NCBI RefSeq assembly: GCF_964222135.1
Contig: NZ_CAXQBR010000038.1
Span: forward strand, 1-64,000
DNA from: Euzebya sp.
GTDB lineage: Bacteria; Actinomycetota; Nitriliruptoria; Euzebyales; Euzebyaceae
Direction: 5' to 3'
Length of the DNA stretch: 64,000 bases
Numbering within the stretch: the first letter of the stretch is position 1; every line of letters starts with the position of its first letter. Positions 59,055 through 64,000 of the stretch are shown piece by piece. Made by a program: the position numbers and the translations under genes. The notes below the pieces were generated by a model, which saw only the letters and a program-made list of their open reading frames with translations, did no database searches and was not told the DNA's origin.

Positions 59055-59354
59055 CTACAGCGGCACGGCCACAGGGCGGCCGACGAGGGCCCGGCGGACG
59101 CTGGGGAGGGACTCGATCCGGCTGATGACGGTGTCGAGCCGATCGGCGGGCCCGGACACCTCGACGGTGGCGAGCGCGTGCGGGCGGGCCGTCGTGGCGG
59201 GGGAGAAGCGGAGCTCGCCGACGATGAGCCCCCGCCCCTCCACCAGCGCGAGCACGCGGGCCAGCGCGCGGCAGCGGTCGTCGAGGTGCAGGGTCAGCAC
59301 CTGGCGGTCGGACTCGTCGCGGGGGGCGACGGCCTGTGCCTGGAGGGTGTCCAC
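59055..59354 (-). CDS. ACT-domain protein resembling acetolactate synthase small subunit
   Basis: A 99-residue single ACT-like domain: QVLTLHLDDRCRALARVLALVEGRGLIVGELRFSP and PADRLDTVISRIESLPSVRRAL, which follow the beta-alpha-beta pattern of IlvN/IlvM-type regulatory subunits. No acetolactate synthase large subunit is nearby, so it may bind amino acids for some other enzyme. The GTG at 59354 follows GAGGA. The 180 bases upstream hold a candidate leader peptide, hairpin and promoter that would suit attenuation. Confidence 0.7.
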   Translation of the reverse strand: MDTLQAQAVAPRDESDRQVLTLHLDDRCRALARVLALVEGRGLIVGELRFSPATTARPHALATVEVSGPADRLDTVISRIESLPSVRRALVGRPVAVPL

Positions 59355-59406
59355 GGTGTTCGTCCTCGGTCGTGGGCGGTGGCTGCGACCGGTGACGAGG
59401 GGGAGC

Positions 59407-59433
59407 CACCGGGCCGCTCCTGCCTGCCCGGTG
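59407..59433 (-). other. Hairpin between leader peptide and ACT-domain gene
   Basis: CACCGGGC and GCCCGGTG form a perfect 8-bp stem with an 11-base loop in the ACT gene's leader. There is no T run, so it is a possible attenuator or structured spacer only. Confidence 0.35.
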
Positions 59434-59447
59434 TCTCGATCGGGGGG

Positions 59448-59531
59448 CTAGGAGGGCCCGCCCGCGATGATGGCAGCTGGAGCGCAGCGACGTACGAGCG
59501 TCGCGAGGGCGGCAACCGGCGTGCGGGTCAT
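59448..59531 (-). CDS. Candidate 27-residue leader peptide
   Basis: A short frame, MTRTPVAALATLVRR followed by CAPAAIIAGGPS, starts at ATG 59531, 9 bases after the TAGTGT box, and ends 93 bases before the ACT-domain gene. Val, Leu and Ile make up 6 of 27 residues, with two Ile codons together close to the stop. This is what an attenuation peptide sensing branched-chain amino acids would look like, but Ala dominates, so the call is tentative. Confidence 0.35.
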   Translation of the reverse strand: MTRTPVAALATLVRRCAPAAIIAGGPS

Positions 59532-59540
59532 CGGCTGCGC

Positions 59541-59546
59541 ACACTA
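59541..59546 (-). promoter_or_regulatory. -10 box TAGTGT for the ACT transcript
   Basis: TAGTGT on the minus strand precedes the leader-peptide ATG (59531) by 9 bases, so the leader mRNA may begin at that codon. Confidence 0.4.
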
Positions 59547-59549
59547 GCA

Positions 59550-59561
59550 CCCCCCGGGGGG
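59550..59561. other. CCCCCCGGGGGG palindrome between divergent promoters
   Basis: A perfect 12-base palindrome sits between the minus-strand box at 59541-59546 and the plus-strand box at 59569-59574. It could be a site shared by both promoters or a simple compositional run. Confidence 0.4.
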
Positions 59562-59568
59562 CGACGGG

Positions 59569-59574
59569 TACCGT
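59569..59574 (+). promoter_or_regulatory. -10 box TACCGT, leaderless start of tyrS
   Basis: TACCGT lies 8 bases before the tyrS ATG at 59583, with no ribosome site. This rules out a T-box riboswitch in the leader if transcription starts here. Confidence 0.4.
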
Positions 59575-59582
59575 CGCGCACC

Positions 59583-60866
59583 ATGTCGACCCCGAACCCG
59601 CTGGACACCCTCATCGCCCGCGGCTTCGTGCAGGACGTCACCGACGCCGACGGCCTGCGCGCCGCACTCGACGCCGGCCAGGTCACCTTCTACTACGGCA
59701 TGGACCCGACGGCGGCGTCCCTCCACGCCGGCAACCTGATCGGCCTCATGGCGATGAGCTGGCTGCAGCGCGCCGGGCACCGCCCGATCGCCCTGGCCGG
59801 CGGGGGGACCGGGCGCATCGGGGACCCGTCGGGTCGGGACACCGAGCGGCAGGTCCTCGACGACGCGACGCTCGAGGCCAACCTCGCCGGGATCCGCCGG
59901 GACATCGAGCGGTTCGTCGACCTCGAGCGCGGGGTGCTGGTCGACAACCACGACTGGCTCGGCCAGCTCGACCTGATGGGCTTCCTCCGCGACGTCGGCA
60001 AGGTCATCAGCGTCAACCAGATGCTCGCCCGCGAGTCGGTCCGCCGGCGCCTCGAGTCCCGCGACCAGGGGCTCACCTTCACCGAGTTCTGCTACCAGCT
60101 CCTGCAGGCCTACGACTTCGCCCACCTCCACGCCGCGGAGGGCTGCACCCTGCAGATCGGCGGCAGCGACCAGTGGGGCAACATCACCGCCGGCACCGAC
60201 CTGGTCCGCCGCCTCCACGACGCCCAGGCGTTCGGGCTGGTGTGGCCGCTGCTCACCACCGCGAGCGGGGCGAAGTTCGGCAAGTCGGCCGGCAACGCGG
60301 TGTGGCTCGACGCCGACATGACCTCGCCGTACGCGTACTACCAGTACTGGATCAACGCGGCGGACGACGACGTGGAGCGGTTCCTCAAGCTGTTCACGTT
60401 CCTCGACCTCGACGAGATCGCCGACGTCATGGCGGCCCACGCCGAGGCCCCCCACCGCCGGACGGCCCAGCGGCGCCTGGCGGAGGAGGCGACCCGCATC
60501 GTCCACGGGGAGGAGGGGGTGGCCGACGCCGTCCGCGCCACCGAGGTGCTGTTCGGCGACGAGCCGTTCACGGGGTTGGGCGATGCCGTCCTCGCCGAGG
60601 CCTTCGCCGGCGCGCCGAGCGTCGACGTGCCGGCCGGTGCGCTGGCCGACGGCATGACCGTCGCCGAGCTGATGACCACCGCCGGCGCGGCCAAGTCGTC
60701 CAGCGAGGCCCGGCGGCTGGTCGGCCAGGGCGGCGTGCGGCTCAACAACGTCGTGGTGGACGACGCGACCCGGCCGGTCGCCGACGCCGATCGCACGACC
60801 CCCTCCACCCTGGTCCTGCGGGTCGGCAAGAAGCGGTACCACCTGGTCCGCGTCACCGACGCCTGA
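59583..60866 (+). CDS. tyrS: Tyrosyl-tRNA synthetase
   Basis: A 427-residue class I aminoacyl-tRNA synthetase charging tRNA-Tyr. The HIGH motif appears as HAGN in SLHAGNLIGL, KMSKS as KFGKS in ASGAKFGKSAGNAV, and the tyrosine pocket as FTEFCYQLLQAYDF and GGSDQWGN. The C-terminal S4 RNA-binding domain (SSSEARRLVGQGGVRLNN) is present. The length is normal. It is divergent from the ACT-domain gene. Confidence 0.97.
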   Translation: MSTPNPLDTLIARGFVQDVTDADGLRAALDAGQVTFYYGMDPTAASLHAGNLIGLMAMSWLQRAGHRPIALAGGGTGRIGDPSGRDTERQVLDDATLEANLAGIRRDIERFVDLERGVLVDNHDWLGQLDLMGFLRDVGKVISVNQMLARESVRRRLESRDQGLTFTEFCYQLLQAYDFAHLHAAEGCTLQIGGSDQWGNITAGTDLVRRLHDAQAFGLVWPLLTTASGAKFGKSAGNAVWLDADMTSPYAYYQYWINAADDDVERFLKLFTFLDLDEIADVMAAHAEAPHRRTAQRRLAEEATRIVHGEEGVADAVRATEVLFGDEPFTGLGDAVLAEAFAGAPSVDVPAGALADGMTVAELMTTAGAAKSSSEARRLVGQGGVRLNNVVVDDATRPVADADRTTPSTLVLRVGKKRYHLVRVTDA

Positions 60867-60888
60867 GCGACGCGCGACCCCCGACCCG

Positions 60889-62484
60889 CTACCCCCGGGA
60901 GGGGTGCTCGGACTGGACCAGCTGGCGCTTCAGCACCTTCCCCGTCGCGGTCCGCGGCAGCGCGTCGACCACGACGACCCGCTTGGGGACCTTGACCCGG
61001 GAGAGGCGCTCGCGCAGCCAGGTCCGCAGCTCCTCCGGCTCGACGTCCCCCGCGACGTAGGCCCACAGGACCTGGCCGTAGGTCTCGTCGTCCATGCCGA
61101 TGACCGCCGCCTCGACGACCGCCGGGTGGCCGGCGATGGCCTCCTCGACCTCGGAGGGGTAGATGTTCTCGCCCCCCGAGATGATCATCTCGTCGCGCCG
61201 TCCGGTCACGTAGAGGTACCCGTCGGCGTCGACGAAGCCGAGGTCCCCGATGTCCCACGCGCCACGGTGGCCGTCCGCGCCGGTGTAGCCGCTGAACTCC
61301 ATGCCGGTCGACACGTGCAGCGCCCCGACCTCGCCCGGGCCGAGCCGCTCCCCGTGCTCGTCGAGCACCTCCACCCGCATCCCCGGGCCCGGCCGGCCGA
61401 CCGTGCCGCGCCGCTCGCGGAAGTCCGTCGGCGTCGAGATCGCCACCCACCCGGCCTCGGTCGAGCCGTACAGGTCGTACACGATCTCGCCCCAGCGGCG
61501 CTGCGCCTCGTCGCGCAGGGACGCCGCGAGCGCCGATCCGCTGGTCAGCACGATCCGCAGGGGCGACGGCGAGGCCGGCTCGGGGTGGTCGAGCACCTGG
61601 CGGACCATGATCGGCACCATCACGGCCGCGGTGACGTCGTGCACCCGGACGTCGCGCTCGAACGTCGCCGGGTCGACCGTCCGGGGCAGGACGAGGGTCG
61701 CGCCGATCAGGCAGGCCGCCGCGGCCATGCCGCTCCCGAACGCGTGGAACAGGGGTGGCAGGACCATGACCCGGTGGCCCCGCCGCAACGGCACCTTGGC
61801 GACGAAGCCGAGCAGCGCGCCGGCCTGGGACAGCCCGACGGTCCGCTCGGCCCCCTTCGGCGCCCCGGTCGTGCCCGAGGTGTGGATCACCACCTTCGAG
61901 GTGCCCCGGGCGAACGGCGCGCTGGTCGACGCCGCCGCGAGCGCCTGCTCGTACTCCCCGTCCGGTCCCACGCCCAGCAGGACCGGCGGGTCGTCGAGCA
62001 GCCGGAGCGCCCGCTCGGCGACGGCGCGGAACTCCGCGTCGCAGACCAGCACCGCGGGGCGCTGCATGTGCAGGATCCGCGCGATCTCGCTGGCCGTCGA
62101 CCAGGTGTTCAACGGGGCGGGCGCGAGCCCGGCCCGGCCGCCGGCGGCGTAGCACTCGACCGCCTCCCGACCGTTGCGCAGCAGGAACGCGACGACGCCG
62201 CCCGGTTCGGAGTGGTCGCCGAGCACGTTGGCCAGGCGGGTCACCCGGCGGTCGAGCTCCCCCCAGGTCACCATCCCACCCTCGTCGATGATCGCGACCG
62301 CGTCCGGTTGGGTGTGGGCCTGGTAGGCCACGGCCAGGCCGAGGTTCGGGCGCACCAGCGGCAGCTCCAGCAGCAGCCCCACGAGCGACGGCGTGGGCAG
62401 CAGCGGGCGGATGACCCCCGCCCGCGCCAGACCGGCCAGGCCGGCGGTCACGTCCCGGGCGGAGAGTGGCGGCAGGCCGAACAT
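60889..62484 (-). CDS. AMP-binding acyl-CoA ligase (FadD-like)
   Basis: A 531-residue ANL-superfamily ligase activating a carboxylic acid with ATP and CoA. Motifs: HTSGTTGAPKGAER (phosphate loop), YDLYGSTEAGWV, GRRDEMIISGGENIYPSEVE (hinge) and the catalytic lysine in LPRTATGKVLKRQL. The N-terminus has a hydrophobic stretch, as in several FadD proteins. Substrate probably a fatty or related acid. The start is ATG 62484; a longer upstream frame runs antisense into the next gene and was rejected. It diverges from mmsA. Confidence 0.93.
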   Translation of the reverse strand: MFGLPPLSARDVTAGLAGLARAGVIRPLLPTPSLVGLLLELPLVRPNLGLAVAYQAHTQPDAVAIIDEGGMVTWGELDRRVTRLANVLGDHSEPGGVVAFLLRNGREAVECYAAGGRAGLAPAPLNTWSTASEIARILHMQRPAVLVCDAEFRAVAERALRLLDDPPVLLGVGPDGEYEQALAAASTSAPFARGTSKVVIHTSGTTGAPKGAERTVGLSQAGALLGFVAKVPLRRGHRVMVLPPLFHAFGSGMAAAACLIGATLVLPRTVDPATFERDVRVHDVTAAVMVPIMVRQVLDHPEPASPSPLRIVLTSGSALAASLRDEAQRRWGEIVYDLYGSTEAGWVAISTPTDFRERRGTVGRPGPGMRVEVLDEHGERLGPGEVGALHVSTGMEFSGYTGADGHRGAWDIGDLGFVDADGYLYVTGRRDEMIISGGENIYPSEVEEAIAGHPAVVEAAVIGMDDETYGQVLWAYVAGDVEPEELRTWLRERLSRVKVPKRVVVVDALPRTATGKVLKRQLVQSEHPSRG

Positions 62485-62554
62485 CCGCCACAGCGTCGCA
62501 CGGCCGCGGGGATCGGTGACAATCGGCCGACCACCGGCACAGGAGGACCCGCAC

Positions 62555-64000
62555 GTGACCACGACCATCCCGCACTGGATCGGCGGCCGCGCGGTCGTGT
62601 CCGCGTCGGGCCGGACCGCCCCGGTGCACAACCCGGCCACGGGTCGCCAGACCGGCACGGTCGGCCTGGCCGACGACGCCGAGGTCGACGCGGCGGTCGC
62701 ATCCGCGCTGGTCGCCGCCGCGAGCTGGCGCGACACGTCCCTCGCCGCCCGCACCGAGATCATGTTCCGCTTCCGCGACCTGGTGGACGCCCACCGCGAC
62801 GACCTCGCCGCGACCCTCACCGCCGAGCACGGCAAGGTCCTGTCCGACGCCGCCGGCGAGGTGGCGCGCGGCCTCGAGAACATCGAGTTCGCCTGCGGGC
62901 TCGCGCACCTGCTGAAGGGGGAGCACTCCGAGCAGGTCTCCGGCGGCGTCGACGTGCACTCGGTCCGCCACCCGCTCGGGGTGATGGCCGGGATCACGCC
63001 GTTCAACTTCCCGGCGATGGTGCCGCTGTGGATGTTCCCGACCGCGATCGCCTGCGGGAACGCCTTCGTCCTGAAGCCCTCGGAGAAGGACCCGTCGGTC
63101 ACGCTCCTCCTCGCGCGGCTGCTCGCCGAGGCGGGGCTGCCGGACGGCGTGCTGACCGTCGTCCAGGGGGACCGGGTCGCTGCCGACCGGTTGCTCGCCC
63201 ACCCCGACGTGGCGGCGGTCAGCTTCGTCGGGTCGACCCCGGTGGCCCGGTCGGTCTACGCCACCGCCGCGGCCGCCGGCAAGCGGGTGCAGGCCCTCGG
63301 CGGGGCGAAGAACCACATGGTGGTCATGCCCGACGCGGACCTCGACGTGGCTGCGGACGCGGCGGTCAGCGCCGCCTACGGCTCGGCGGGCGAGCGGTGC
63401 ATGGCGATCAGCGTCGTCGTGGCCGTGGGCGACGCAGCGGACCCCTTGGTCGCCGGGATCGACGCGCGGATCGACGGGATCGTCGTCGGCGACGGCACCG
63501 ACCCCGCCACCGGCATGGGCCCGCTGATCACCGCCGCGCACCGCGACCGCGTGGCCGGCTACGTCGCCGCGGGCGAGGCCGAGGGCGCCACCGTCGTCCG
63601 CGACGGCCGGGGAGGCGTGCCGGCCGAGGGGTTCTTCCTCGCCCCGAGCCTCCTGGACGACGTCACCCCGGAGATGTCGGTCTACCGCGACGAGATCTTC
63701 GGGCCCGTGCTGTGCGTCCTCCGCGCTCCGACCTACGCCGACGCCGTCGCCCTCGTCAACGCGAACCCGTGGGGCAACGGCGCGGCGATCTTCACCCGCG
63801 ACGGCGGCGCGGCGCGCCGCTTCGGCCGCGACGTCACCGCCGGCATGGTGGGTGTGAACGTCCCCATCCCCGTCCCGGTCGCCAGCTACTCCTTCGGGGG
63901 GTGGGACGCGTCGCTGTTCGGCGACCTCGCGATCTACGGCCCCGACGGCATCCGGTTCTGCACCCGCCAGAAGGTCATCACGTCCCGCTGGCCGGCCGAG
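62555..64000 (+). CDS. mmsA: Methylmalonate-semialdehyde dehydrogenase (CoA-acylating), 3' end outside window
   Basis: 482 residues are inside the window; the frame is open at the right edge with only the last few residues missing, judged from the usual length near 500. It is an NAD- and CoA-dependent aldehyde dehydrogenase of valine and inositol breakdown. Signatures: GVMAGITPFNFPAMVPLWMF, FVLKPSEKDPS, ALGGAKNHMVVMPDAD and the catalytic C282 in GSAGERCMAIS. GTG 62555 has AGGAGG 9 bases upstream. It starts divergently from the acyl-CoA ligase gene. Confidence 0.94.
   Translation, partial: MTTTIPHWIGGRAVVSASGRTAPVHNPATGRQTGTVGLADDAEVDAAVASALVAAASWRDTSLAARTEIMFRFRDLVDAHRDDLAATLTAEHGKVLSDAAGEVARGLENIEFACGLAHLLKGEHSEQVSGGVDVHSVRHPLGVMAGITPFNFPAMVPLWMFPTAIACGNAFVLKPSEKDPSVTLLLARLLAEAGLPDGVLTVVQGDRVAADRLLAHPDVAAVSFVGSTPVARSVYATAAAAGKRVQALGGAKNHMVVMPDADLDVAADAAVSAAYGSAGERCMAISVVVAVGDAADPLVAGIDARIDGIVVGDGTDPATGMGPLITAAHRDRVAGYVAAGEAEGATVVRDGRGGVPAEGFFLAPSLLDDVTPEMSVYRDEIFGPVLCVLRAPTYADAVALVNANPWGNGAAIFTRDGGAARRFGRDVTAGMVGVNVPIPVPVASYSFGGWDASLFGDLAIYGPDGIRFCTRQKVITSRWPAE

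Noticed and set aside
59583-60866. T-box riboswitch upstream of tyrS
   Set aside because: Only 8 bases separate the likely -10 box from the ATG, leaving no leader; no T-box core sequence was found.
60338-63541. A 1,067-codon minus-strand frame across the ligase gene and both neighbours
   Set aside because: It is out of frame with the clear FadD-like protein and overlaps mmsA and tyrS antisense; Arg/Pro/Gly-rich without motifs.

Overview
The window is chromosomal DNA of a very GC-rich actinobacterium. Evidence is the strong third-position G/C bias, GTG and TTG starts, F420-type (LLM) oxidoreductases, many genes whose -10 box lies 6-10 bases before the start codon, and several exported proteins with cell-wall-binding repeat 2 (CW_binding_2) modules. 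The abundance of those repeats, a Spo0H-like sigma factor and DUF3152 peptidases suggest the deep-branching Nitriliruptoria/Euzebya group. That placement is inference. No rRNA, tRNA, CRISPR array, intact insertion sequence, prophage or plasmid gene was seen.

Layout. 1-6.3 kb: a chemoreceptor (cut by the left edge), a GAF-SpoIIE phosphatase, a beta-lactamase-fold hydrolase, a free-standing E2-type acyltransferase, a histidine phosphatase with no ordinary start codon, an SRPBCC protein and BioY. 6.4-13.7 kb: a small Cys-rich protein behind a DtxR/IdeR-like box, a 61-bp tandem palindromic repeat, a 4-hydroxybutyryl-CoA dehydratase-like enzyme, a GGDEF-EAL protein, a fused siroheme-decarboxylase-like (Lrp/AsnC-type) protein, thiol peroxidase, a CBS protein and a GNAT enzyme. 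13.7-21.6 kb: a membrane metallopeptidase and a divergent pair of large secreted beta-propeller proteins with CW_binding_2 repeats. 21.6-31.9 kb: hydrolases, two F420-type oxidoreductases, YqgE, a group 2 sigma-70 factor, an MhqO/MhqD-like quinone detoxification pair behind a striking AT-rich palindrome, and two acyl-CoA dehydrogenases.

31.9-36.4 kb: tandem secreted DUF3152 zinc peptidases. 36.5-44.5 kb: aldo-keto reductase, flavin disulfide reductase, a lipoprotein, a repeat-filled 414-bp intergenic stretch, a DUF952 protein, a UvrD-type helicase, an HtrA-like protease and a Spo0H-like sigma factor. 44.5-57.5 kb: BipA/TypA with a coupled membrane protein, a Ser/Thr kinase, a third CW_binding_2 protein, a very large BTAD-type regulator, adenosine deaminase, an HSL-type esterase and a small hypothetical protein. 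57.5-64 kb: GlcD-like oxidase, an ACT-domain protein with a candidate leader peptide, TyrS, an acyl-CoA ligase and methylmalonate-semialdehyde dehydrogenase (cut by the right edge).

How it fits together. Three themes recur: cell-surface proteins (three CW_binding_2 proteins, two DUF3152 peptidases, one membrane metallopeptidase), acyl-CoA metabolism (ligase, two dehydrogenases, dehydratase-like enzyme, MmsA) and signalling (MCP, SpoIIE phosphatase, GGDEF-EAL, kinase, two sigma factors, BTAD regulator). Most genes are single units or pairs rather than long operons. The least expected signals are in the DNA between genes and at starts: the 61-bp repeats, the motif cluster at 40.0-40.3 kb, the 19-bp-stem hairpin at 37.4 kb, the AT-rich operator at 27.97 kb, paired palindromes before the BTAD regulator and the apparent ATC start.
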